A stretch of 14,485 nucleotides of DNA from Anaerolineae bacterium (GTDB taxonomy: Bacteria > Chloroflexota > Anaerolineae > Aggregatilineales > Phototrophicaceae), in NCBI GenBank assembly GCA_028284565.1, contig JANQRM010000545.1, positions 1 to 14,485 of the forward strand, written 5' to 3'. The notes beneath the pieces were generated by a model. The model worked only from the letters and a program-made list of their open reading frames with translations, did not search any database and was not told the origin of the DNA. This document shows, one piece after another, positions 6,818 through 14,004 of this stretch. The position numbers and the translations under genes are program-made. Positions within the stretch are counted from its first letter, which is position 1. The number at the start of each line of letters is the position of its first letter.

Positions 6818-8455
6818 CTAGCTACCCGGTAGAGGGGTGAAGTCACCTGTTCCACCAAAAGGATCGTCATCTTCAGGTGGAGGGGCAGATGGACGAAGTG
6901 GTTGTACATTTCCGCCAGCTGGTGGTTGAAGTGGAGGTGGTTGCAATGGATTCGACGGACTACTTGGCGGTGGTGATGCAGGTGGTGGGCTTCCAAAAGC
7001 AGAACCACCTAGGGGTTGTAGCGGTTGGACACTACTTCCACCAAGGGGTTGCAAGGGTTGGCCGCCAAGGGGTTGCGGATTCGGGTCAAAACTTGGTTGT
7101 GGCGTACTTGATGGTGGTACGGGTGGCGGGTCAAATTCAATATCGCTGTAATCGGGCAATGGGGCAGGAGGTGGTATCGGTGGAGGTGCGGAACTTGCTG
7201 GAACTACATCACCTTCTTTTTGGTAAGCCGCTAACTTCATCTGTAAGTTCTCAATCGCAGAGTTAGGTGTTCCACCTGCACTATTGTGTTCAGAACCCAC
7301 AATTTCGGCTGTGACGCGAATATAGTCTGTTTCCAAAATCAGCTTAGAGCCCGGTGTGGCAGGTGCGAAGTCTGTCTCTGGATTTTGTACGCGAGGTGCT
7401 AGTTGCGCCCGAATAGTCGGATCATTTAATGCGCCCTCTGCCAAGAAAATCTTAGTCAGGGTTTGCTGTGTCCCCATATCGAATGCCCAAAATTCAACTG
7501 CTTGCAAATCATCGCCGACCTTAGAAGCAATGGATGCACCTGTTTCCCCAAGAAATTTGTTCATCTGCTCTGGTCCCAATTCAATCGCAAACGAATCATC
7601 ATACGGACGACCTTTGGTATAGATTGAGAGGCTTTGTACCACAGGTTCGCCATATTGGGCATCAGCGGCGGTGTCTGCTTGCATTTGTTCAGCAAAGCGA
7701 CGTTGTTCTTGAATCCGCTTGAGATCAGCTTGTTCTTGTTTCTTTTGTTTAGCGTATTCTGGATTCCGCGCAACTTTGATACGTTCTAAAATACCGGCAA
7801 CGATATTCGGATAAATCAGCAACCGCCATAATAACACAAGTATTGGCGCGACGATGATAACCACTATAAACGGAATGAGAGCTGAAATTATCTCATTGCC
7901 TAACCCCGGATTCTCTGGTGCTGGTGTGCCGACGATTTCCTGAGCAACAGGTTGTACGTTTTCAAGTGCTAGGCGGTCTCCGTCTGTGAGCTGTCCGCTG
8001 AGCAATCGTTCAACGACTGCTCCCGGATTATTAACTTCTTGGAGCAATTCAATCACTTCTTGCTGACCATAAGCGGACTCGGCTGTGAACCCAACTGCCG
8101 CCATTTTGACCCACTGATCTTGAGAATCTTGATTGAGCCGATGGGGATTTGCACCTGTGTATTCGACCTGTGCAATACCGTATGCCCAAATCATCCCAAT
8201 AATAATGCCGAAGAGAATCTTAAAAACGGAACCTTTAGTGGGCATACTAGGTTCAAGAACGATTTTATATAGCCCGTTATAAGTATCAATTAAATACTGC
8301 TTTGCCCGTTGAAAGATATTCCCCTTAGGTGATTTATCTTTCGCCTCTGCCTCTGGGCTTGGCGGGACATAAGGAGGGGGCATACCCATTGTAGGGTCGA
8401 TAACGGGGGTGCTATCGGCGGGTTGTTCGTCTTTGTTGCGACGCAAAAAGCTCAT
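6818..8455 (-). CDS. Uncharacterised two-helix membrane protein with Pro-rich QPLGG tail
   Basis: A 545-residue protein. The ATG at 8455 is preceded by AGGAAAGG, a good ribosome site. Visible parts in order: a Pro-rich N-terminus (1-45); membrane helix 1 (about 77-96); an outside segment (about 97-188); membrane helix 2 (about 189-215); a highly charged helical stretch (about 222-265, many K, Q, E and R, possibly coiled coil); a beta/alpha domain (about 268-390) containing YDDSFAIELG and ETDYIRVTAEIVG; and a 125-residue tail of Pro, Gly, Ser and Gln with QPLGG repeats. By the positive-inside rule both ends are cytoplasmic. I recognise no named family, enzyme motif or binding residues. It lies after topA but behind a terminator and a candidate promoter of its own, so it is probably a separate unit. 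The disordered tail may act as a protein-binding platform; this is inference only. Confidence 0.8.
   Translation of the reverse strand: MSFLRRNKDEQPADSTPVIDPTMGMPPPYVPPSPEAEAKDKSPKGNIFQRAKQYLIDTYNGLYKIVLEPSMPTKGSVFKILFGIIIGMIWAYGIAQVEYTGANPHRLNQDSQDQWVKMAAVGFTAESAYGQQEVIELLQEVNNPGAVVERLLSGQLTDGDRLALENVQPVAQEIVGTPAPENPGLGNEIISALIPFIVVIIVAPILVLLWRLLIYPNIVAGILERIKVARNPEYAKQKKQEQADLKRIQEQRRFAEQMQADTAADAQYGEPVVQSLSIYTKGRPYDDSFAIELGPEQMNKFLGETGASIASKVGDDLQAVEFWAFDMGTQQTLTKIFLAEGALNDPTIRAQLAPRVQNPETDFAPATPGSKLILETDYIRVTAEIVGSEHNSAGGTPNSAIENLQMKLAAYQKEGDVVPASSAPPPIPPPAPLPDYSDIEFDPPPVPPSSTPQPSFDPNPQPLGGQPLQPLGGSSVQPLQPLGGSAFGSPPPASPPPSSPSNPLQPPPLQPPAGGNVQPLRPSAPPPEDDDPFGGTGDFTPLPGS
7001..7081 (-). repeat. 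QPLGG repeat tract in coding sequence
   Basis: Within the Pro-rich tail (residues about 460-485) three QPLGG units occur, interleaved with shorter QPL units. On the + strand this shows as GGGGTTG repeats in slightly different contexts near 7012, 7045 and 7069. It is a short degenerate repeat, likely grown by slippage and kept as a linear motif. Confidence 0.6.
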
Positions 8456-8502
8456 ATGCGATAGCCTTTCCTGTCTGATTGCTAGCTGAACAAAACATGC
8501 TG

Positions 8503-8531
8503 ATTGTACATAAAAATGGGTGACAGGACAA
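8503..8531 (-). promoter_or_regulatory. Candidate promoter of the 545-residue membrane protein gene
   Basis: Read on the - strand: TTGTCC (8531-8526), a 17-base spacer, then TACAAT (8508-8503), a 5 of 6 match to the -10 consensus. RNA would start about 40 bases before the ATG at 8455. The -35 and spacer lie within the terminator hairpin of topA, so the two signals overlap. Confidence 0.4.
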
Positions 8532-8551
8532 ATTCATGCCTCTCTCACCCA
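8511..8551 (-). terminator. Intrinsic terminator after topA
   Basis: On the - strand TGGGTGA (8551-8545) pairs with TCACCCA (8523-8517), and an inner AGG/CCT helix continues after a small asymmetric internal loop. The hairpin is followed by TTTTT (8516-8512). It lies about 50 bases after the topA stop and separates topA from the next gene. Confidence 0.7.
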
Positions 8552-8602
8552 CTTATGCAGTATATATCTATCGTCGAATTGATGCAATGATTCTGGGATG
8601 GA

Positions 8603-10915
8603 CTAACCTGTCAAATCCTGAATCATCTCTTGTGGTTTATCTTCGACTTTCTTGCCCTCTTTCGGCATGTTCCACGTCGAATATTCACATTCAGGATACC
8701 GATTACACCCATAGAAGGTGCGTCCTTTACGTGTCTTGCGGACGATAATCTCGCCCCCGTGTTCGTCACCACAGGTTGGGCATAAGTATCCGGTATATTC
8801 GATAAATGGCTCAGTATGACGACATTCTGGGAAAGTCGAACAACCGATAAATTTCCCATTCCGACCATATCGAATGATTAAATCATTGCCACATTCGGGA
8901 CAATCCCGCCCAATTTTCTCTTCTTGGCGCATGGTGGGCATGTTCTTCTGAGCATGTTCCAAGCGTGCTTCAAACGGCGTGTAGAACTCCTGTAACATCT
9001 CTCGCCACTTGGCATCACCTTCTGCAATATCATCAAGGCGATCTTCCATTCGTGCTGTAAAGTCATAATCCATCTCATCCTCAAAATATTCGGTGAGAAG
9101 GTCATTGACGACGATGCCCGTTTCGTTAGGGACAAGTCGCTTATCTTCCTTATCCACATAATTACGGTCTTGGATAATTGCGACGGTTGGTGCATATGTA
9201 CTCGGTCTGCCAATTCCGTATTCCTCTAACGTGCGGACAAGACTCGCCTCAGTATAGCGTGGTGGAGGTTGAGTGAAATGTTGCTCCGGCAAGAGTTCCA
9301 AGAGTTTTAACAATTCATTTACTGTCAGGTCTGGAATGTTGAAGCCTTCATCGCTTTCATCGGTTGAATCTTCGTCTTTACTATCTTCATAAAGCGCGAG
9401 GAATCCCGCGAATTTCAGCTTGCTACCCGATGCACGGAAGAGATAGGGCATATCGTTTTTGGATAAACCTGCCAGAATTTCAACTCGTAGTGTGTCGTAG
9501 ATGGCTTCTTTCATCTGGCTAGCCACGAAGCGTTCCCAGATAAGGCGGTACATCTTCAGTTGGTCGGCTTTCAAAATACCCTTGAGTTGGCTGGGGTCAT
9601 GCATCACATCTGTCGGACGAATGGCTTCATGTGCTTCTTGTGCGCCCTTGGATCGGGTCTTGTACTTAGGAGGTGTTTTGGGGGCGAATTCATCGCCAAA
9701 GCGACCTACGATATATTGCTTTGCATCGCGTTGCGCTTTTTCAGAAACCGTGACGCTATCAGTACGCATATAGGTAATGAGACCAACCGACTTTTTGTCG
9801 ATGGCGATACCTTCATACAGCTGTTGCGCCAAGCTCATCGTTCGACGTGCGCTGTACCCATAGCGACGTGAGGCTTCTTGTTGTAACGTACTTGTTGTGA
9901 ATGGAGCAGATGGACGACGTTTACGTGTCCCACGTTTCACCTTATTGACGACAAACTCGCTCTTTTCGAGTACATCGAGATGTGGTTGAACCTCGCCTTC
10001 ACTGCCAAGTGAGACATCTTCATCATTGATTTTCGCCAATTTAGCAACGAAGGATATCTTATCCTTGTTTTCTAAACGTGCTTTAATCGACCAATATTCT
10101 TCTGGTACGAAGGCGCGAATCTCTTTTTCACGTTCTACGACGAAGCGCAATGCGACGCTCTGAACCCGACCAGCCGAAAGATGGTTGCGTACCTTGCTCC
10201 ATAGTAAAGGTGAGATTTTGTAGCCCACCAGTCTGTCCAAAATCCGACGGGCTTGTTGAGCATTCACCAGATTCATATTGATCGTGCGGGGATGATCAAA
10301 GGCTTCCTGTACAGCCGAATCCGTAATTTCGTGGAAGACAACTCGTTTGATATTGTCTTCTGGCATTTCTGCCGCCGAGACGAGATGCCACGCAATCGCT
10401 TCACCTTCGCGGTCAGGATCAGTTGCTAGATAGATTTCATCTGCGCTTGATGCCGCTGATTTGAGTTCTTTTACGGTGGAACGCTGGTCATTCGGCACAC
10501 GATATTCTGGCTCAAAGCCATTTTCAATATCAACAGAGAGACGTGACTTGAGTAAATCACGGACATGCCCCTTTGACGAGAGGACAGTATATCCCTTTCC
10601 CAAAAAGCCACCGATGCTCCGCGCTTTAGCAGGGGATTCAACAATCACCAATTTTCCGACGTTTTTTCTACGTCCACCATTGGCTTTACTTTTTTTCGAT
10701 TTCTTCTTTTTCGAGCGTTTTGGTGCTTCGATAACTTCAGGTTTGGGAACGTGTTCATGCGCGGGTGTGTTCCCCATACGGAACAAATTCGTCCCACACT
10801 CATTGCATTGTCCCTTGGTAGCTGGTGTTCCAGTCTTGGTATAGACCGCTTCTGCGTTAACCATATCCCGCTTGGTCTTGCATTTTACACAATACGCTTG
10901 TTTCGCTTCACTCAT
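8603..10915 (-). CDS. topA: DNA topoisomerase I with N-terminal zinc ribbon
   Basis: A 770-residue type IA topoisomerase, which relaxes negative supercoils by passing one strand through a break in the other. The enzyme proper begins near residue 86: Toprim domain with IVESPAKA (E94) and TDPDREGE (D166, D168, E170), then the type IA core with SAGRVQSVALR (248-258) and the active-site LITYMRTDS, where Y382 forms the DNA link and R384 assists. Two C-terminal four-Cys zinc fingers follow: C672, C675, C692, C698 and C712, C715, C737, C743. Unusual: residues 1-46 are an additional zinc ribbon (C9, C12, C37, C40; AYCVKCKTKRDMVN, then CNECGTNLFRMG) resembling small DUF5679 proteins, joined by a Lys-rich linker (67-77). 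The ATG at 10915 has AGGA 6 bases before it, so the ribbon is part of the protein. It is the last gene of the dprA unit, with 39 bases between it and the guanylyltransferase gene. Confidence 0.96.
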   Translation of the reverse strand: MSEAKQAYCVKCKTKRDMVNAEAVYTKTGTPATKGQCNECGTNLFRMGNTPAHEHVPKPEVIEAPKRSKKKKSKKSKANGGRRKNVGKLVIVESPAKARSIGGFLGKGYTVLSSKGHVRDLLKSRLSVDIENGFEPEYRVPNDQRSTVKELKSAASSADEIYLATDPDREGEAIAWHLVSAAEMPEDNIKRVVFHEITDSAVQEAFDHPRTINMNLVNAQQARRILDRLVGYKISPLLWSKVRNHLSAGRVQSVALRFVVEREKEIRAFVPEEYWSIKARLENKDKISFVAKLAKINDEDVSLGSEGEVQPHLDVLEKSEFVVNKVKRGTRKRRPSAPFTTSTLQQEASRRYGYSARRTMSLAQQLYEGIAIDKKSVGLITYMRTDSVTVSEKAQRDAKQYIVGRFGDEFAPKTPPKYKTRSKGAQEAHEAIRPTDVMHDPSQLKGILKADQLKMYRLIWERFVASQMKEAIYDTLRVEILAGLSKNDMPYLFRASGSKLKFAGFLALYEDSKDEDSTDESDEGFNIPDLTVNELLKLLELLPEQHFTQPPPRYTEASLVRTLEEYGIGRPSTYAPTVAIIQDRNYVDKEDKRLVPNETGIVVNDLLTEYFEDEMDYDFTARMEDRLDDIAEGDAKWREMLQEFYTPFEARLEHAQKNMPTMRQEEKIGRDCPECGNDLIIRYGRNGKFIGCSTFPECRHTEPFIEYTGYLCPTCGDEHGGEIIVRKTRKGRTFYGCNRYPECEYSTWNMPKEGKKVEDKPQEMIQDLTG

Positions 10916-10954
10916 GCGTTATCCTAACTGCCTCGTTATGCTTGCTTGAACGCC

Positions 10955-12031
10955 TTATAGATAGTGGCGATGTCCATTACTTTCTAATCGCTTGACAATA
11001 TCACGAACTTCTTGTGAACGTTTCTTATGACATACAAATATCACATCTTCAGTATCGACGATAATCAAATCATCGACACCAATCGTCACTGCCATACGGT
11101 CACTATAAATCATCGAATTATGGGTATCGACCATAATCTTATTATCGGTAGCTTTGCCCTGAACGCAATTGCCATCGGCATCTTGGTCTAAGACATCGAA
11201 TAGCGACTCCCAACTACCGACATCACTCCAGCCAATATCAGTTGGAATAACAGCAATATTATTCGCATCTTCCATGATGGCATAATCAATCGAAATTTTG
11301 GGCATGCCTTCCCACAATTCAGACAATTTTGCCTCGTAATCGCCCACTTCAATGGCTTGAGCCAGCTTCATCATGACTTCATAGATTGCTGGCTGTTGTT
11401 GCTGGAATTCTTGTATCGCTTGTTTGACCTTCCAGATGAACATCCCAGAATTCCAACTATAATCGCCCGATGTCAAGAAACGAGTGGCAAGTGCTAATTC
11501 CGGTTTTTCAGTAAATGCTAAGGCATGATAATGGGTTTCCCCAAGAGCTTCACCTTGCTGAATATAGCCGTATCCGGTTGCTGGATAGGATGGGGAAATA
11601 CCAATAGTGACGATGTAATTCTCTTGTGCGATGTCATAGGATGTTTCTAAGACGTTCTGGAATCGCTCTACCTTACTAATGTGATGGTCAGCCGTTAGTA
11701 TGGCAACCGTTGCAAGTGGGTCACGATGGTAGATGGTGGCTAATGCTAAGGCAATCGCTGGAGCTGTATTTTTGCCATAAGGTTCAGTGATAAAGTTCTT
11801 GCGTGGGATTTCTGGTGACTCCGCGTGGAGCGTTTCCACATATTGTTCACCAGTCACGACATAGATTTGCTCTGGTTTGAAGATTGGATTAAGTCGCTTG
11901 ACGGATGTTTGATATAGCGAGCAATCTTCAATCAAAGGCAGAAGTTGCTTAGGCGTATGTTGGCGACTCATGGGCCACAAGCGTGTGCCACTACCCCCTG
12001 CCATAATCAATGCATAATAATGCGATTTCAT
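10955..12031 (-). CDS. manC: Mannose-1-phosphate guanylyltransferase
   Basis: A 358-residue enzyme making GDP-mannose from mannose-1-phosphate and GTP, for glycans, polysaccharide or protein mannosylation. Visible marks of the nucleotidyltransferase fold: AGGSGTRLWP (11-20) with the following PKQLLPL, TEPYGKNTAPA (82-92), TADHHI (113-118), GYGYIQ (153-158), FTEKP (173-177) and YSWNSGMF (191-198). GWSDVGSW near the end of the core is typical of the mannose-specific family. A short left-handed beta-helix-like C-terminus remains, but the cupin phosphomannose isomerase domain of bifunctional AlgA/ManC enzymes is absent, so this is the single-function form. The ATG at 12031 has a purine-rich AAGAAAGAGA upstream. 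It sits between dprA and topA with gaps of 22 and 39 bases and no terminator, so it is co-transcribed with DNA-processing genes though unrelated in function. GDP-mannose could feed glycosylation of Thr-rich stalks like that of the protein at 319-2169, but this is speculation. Confidence 0.93.
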   Translation of the reverse strand: MKSHYYALIMAGGSGTRLWPMSRQHTPKQLLPLIEDCSLYQTSVKRLNPIFKPEQIYVVTGEQYVETLHAESPEIPRKNFITEPYGKNTAPAIALALATIYHRDPLATVAILTADHHISKVERFQNVLETSYDIAQENYIVTIGISPSYPATGYGYIQQGEALGETHYHALAFTEKPELALATRFLTSGDYSWNSGMFIWKVKQAIQEFQQQQPAIYEVMMKLAQAIEVGDYEAKLSELWEGMPKISIDYAIMEDANNIAVIPTDIGWSDVGSWESLFDVLDQDADGNCVQGKATDNKIMVDTHNSMIYSDRMAVTIGVDDLIIVDTEDVIFVCHKKRSQEVRDIVKRLESNGHRHYL

Positions 12032-12053
12032 GCCATCTCTTTCTTATCAGTCC

Positions 12054-13145
12054 TTATCGCGCACGGCAGTATTGCATAGGTCCCGCTGTTTCTGCAAGTC
12101 CCTTTAACTCAAGGATTGTCAGCGTACTACTCACAATTTCTATCGCCAAACCAGATAATCTTGCCACGTCATCCACATGAATTGGGTCAGCATTCAGATG
12201 GCGAAAGACAATTGCTTCGGTCTCATTTTCGGGGGCAATCTGCTCCGTTTTCACTGAGGTTTGTTGCTTATCATAGACAACATCAAGTTCGTCCAATATA
12301 TCTCGCACACGCAACACCAGCTTGGCTCCATCTTGAATCAACCCATTTGTCCCACGCCCCATGGCATTGAAGACATTATGTGGAATAGCGAAGACATCTC
12401 GCCCTTGTTCAAGTGCCGCTTCTGCCGTGATAAGCGCACCGCTGTTTTGAGGAGCTTCGATAACCAGTACCCCCAATGAAATCCCACTCATAATACGATT
12501 ACGTTGAGGGAAGTTTTTCCCAAGAGGCGGAGTTCCCAGTGGAAATTCACTCAATATTGCGCCATGTTCGACAATCTTCTCGGCTAAGGAAACATGCTCG
12601 CGTGGATACAATTTGTCTAATCCACTCCCCATCACCGCGATTGTTCGTCCTTGTACACCTAATGCACTGCGATGCGCGATAGCATCGATTCCCTGTGCCA
12701 AGCCAGATACAATTGTGATGCCTTGTTCAGCCAAACTGCGCGTAAGGCTTTGAGTCACATCCCGACCATACTTGGTGGTTTTACGTGTGCCGACAATAGC
12801 CAGTGCATTGGTATCTTCTGCTTTTAACTCACCCTGTATGTAAAGTACCGCAGGTGCGTCTGATAAAGGCTTAAGAAGCGGTGGATAGCTATCATCAGCT
12901 AAAGTGAGAATATCAGCATCACAACGTCGAACCTTCTCATATTCCACATCGGGGTCAATGGAATAACGTTTGTTGACCAGCGTTTCTGCCAATTTTGCGG
13001 ATAGAATCTGTGTGGCTTCAATCTCGCCTTGTGTCGCACCCCACACCTTCTCTGCCGACCCAAATCTCTCAACCAACTGCCGAATCCGTACACCACCTAG
13101 ATTCGGAATCAAATGGAGTCCAAGCCAAAAGATGTTTTCAGCCAA
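12054..13145 (-). CDS. dprA: DNA-processing protein DprA (Smf family)
   Basis: The product has 363 residues. DprA protects incoming single-stranded DNA during natural transformation and loads RecA on it. Order: a helical N-terminal SAM/helix-hairpin-helix-like domain (about 1-75, with IPNLGGVRIRQLVERFGSA); the Rossmann-like core (about 80-285) with LAIVGTR (115-121), VSGLAQGID (146-154), FPQRNRIMSG (212-221) and SGALITAEAALEQGR (235-249); and a C-terminal winged-helix domain (about 305-361, with VARLSGL). All family motifs are intact. The start is TTG at 13145: an in-frame TGA lies 12 bases upstream, no ATG is available nearby, and the N-terminal domain is complete from here. The ribosome site is weak (TGAGA). 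A perfect TTGACA box upstream suggests it heads the dprA-manC-topA unit. Confidence 0.95.
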   Translation of the reverse strand: MAENIFWLGLHLIPNLGGVRIRQLVERFGSAEKVWGATQGEIEATQILSAKLAETLVNKRYSIDPDVEYEKVRRCDADILTLADDSYPPLLKPLSDAPAVLYIQGELKAEDTNALAIVGTRKTTKYGRDVTQSLTRSLAEQGITIVSGLAQGIDAIAHRSALGVQGRTIAVMGSGLDKLYPREHVSLAEKIVEHGAILSEFPLGTPPLGKNFPQRNRIMSGISLGVLVIEAPQNSGALITAEAALEQGRDVFAIPHNVFNAMGRGTNGLIQDGAKLVLRVRDILDELDVVYDKQQTSVKTEQIAPENETEAIVFRHLNADPIHVDDVARLSGLAIEIVSSTLTILELKGLAETAGPMQYCRAR

Positions 13146-13183
13146 TCGAAAATCTCAGGGATGATTGCCTAGCAGTATGATTC

Positions 13184-13213
13184 AGCATAGCAAGCCATAG
13201 AACAAATTGTCAA
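13184..13213 (-). promoter_or_regulatory. Candidate promoter for dprA-manC-topA
   Basis: Read on the - strand: a perfect TTGACA (13213-13208), an 18-base spacer, then TATGCT (13189-13184), a 4 of 6 match. It fills the 80-base gap between rimM and dprA, the largest gap in the right-hand gene row before the topA terminator. No terminator hairpin follows rimM, so read-through from rpsP is also possible. Confidence 0.5.
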
Positions 13214-13225
13214 GCGCAGAGTAGA

Positions 13226-13768
13226 TTAGTTGTCCATTTCAGGTAATAAGCCATCAGGCAATTTGACGATAACAATCCCATCGTCGATATCGGTTGAAAC
13301 CAGCGTTTCTTCATGAACGGGAACCAGCAACTCGCCATATTCAGGGCTATCCAGAATATAGACATCATTCGCCCCCGTTTCCAGTACATCCCGAATGATA
13401 CCCAATGGCTTTCCGTCGTCTGTCTCGACCGATAAGCCTATCAATTGATACAGATAATACTCACCATCTTCCAACGGAATAGCGTGTTCAATATCAATCA
13501 AGACGTATTGTTGACGTAGGTTGTCTGCTTGATTGCGATTTTTAATGGTCTTCAACTTAAGCAGGAGGGTGTCTTTGTTAAAGCGAGTGGATTGGACTGT
13601 ATAGGGTGTGACATCGTTAGAGTCAACACCTGAACCGAGATACACCTGCTCTAAATCGCCAATACGCTCAGGGTAATCCGTGAGAATCTGCATTTTCAAT
13701 TCTCCCCGAACCCCGTGTGGACGTAATATCTGACCTAGGAGTAGATATTTCGGCTCAGGTTGTGTCAC
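13226..13768 (-). CDS. rimM: Ribosome maturation factor RimM
   Basis: A 180-residue protein that assists 30S subunit assembly at the 16S rRNA head, working with S19 and near S13. The N-terminal RimM domain (about 8-95) starts LLLGQILRPHGVRGELKM, the family signature. The C-terminal PRC-barrel (about 100-177) holds EYYLYQLIGLSVETDDG and GANDVYIL. The start is GTG at 13768; its first base is shared with the TAG stop of the KH protein gene, so translation is probably coupled. Family length is normal. Confidence 0.95.
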   Translation of the reverse strand: MTQPEPKYLLLGQILRPHGVRGELKMQILTDYPERIGDLEQVYLGSGVDSNDVTPYTVQSTRFNKDTLLLKLKTIKNRNQADNLRQQYVLIDIEHAIPLEDGEYYLYQLIGLSVETDDGKPLGIIRDVLETGANDVYILDSPEYGELLVPVHEETLVSTDIDDGIVIVKLPDGLLPEMDN

Positions 13769-14001
13769 TACTCAATCTCAAGGATGATGCGTTTGCGTCC
13801 ACGTTCAGAGGTTGCGCGGAGCAGAGAACGAATCGCATTGGCGACACGTCCGGCTTTGCCGATTACACGCCCCATATCTTCTTGGGCAACGTGCAATTCC
13901 AAGACGACAGTTCGTCCTCTGTCTTTGCGCTCAATCGTGACTGCATCTGCATCATTGACTAAGTTCTTGGCAATATATTCAACTAGATTTTCTTCGCTCA
14001 T
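13768..14001 (-). CDS. khpA: KH-domain RNA-binding protein KhpA
   Basis: A 77-residue single KH domain protein of the YlqC/KhpA family. The RNA-binding GXXG loop is GKAG (48-51) within GRVIGKAGR, and the final strand is RIILEIE. KhpA proteins bind RNA, often with KhpB, and are linked to cell size and division in Gram-positive bacteria. The gene between rpsP and rimM is the standard location. The ATG lies 3 bases after the rpsP stop and the stop overlaps the rimM GTG by one base, so all three are tightly coupled. Confidence 0.93.
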   Translation of the reverse strand: MSEENLVEYIAKNLVNDADAVTIERKDRGRTVVLELHVAQEDMGRVIGKAGRVANAIRSLLRATSERGRKRIILEIE

Positions 14002-14004
14002 AGC

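Noticed and set aside
6877..7266. Val-rich open frame on the + strand opposite the Pro-rich tail
   Set aside because: Shadow of Pro/Gln codons on the - strand; no start signal and no recognisable domain.
8536..8748. Small + strand gene between topA and the membrane protein gene
   Set aside because: It mainly overlaps the topA 3' end in antisense and starts within the terminator region; the shared gap is explained by terminator and promoter signals.
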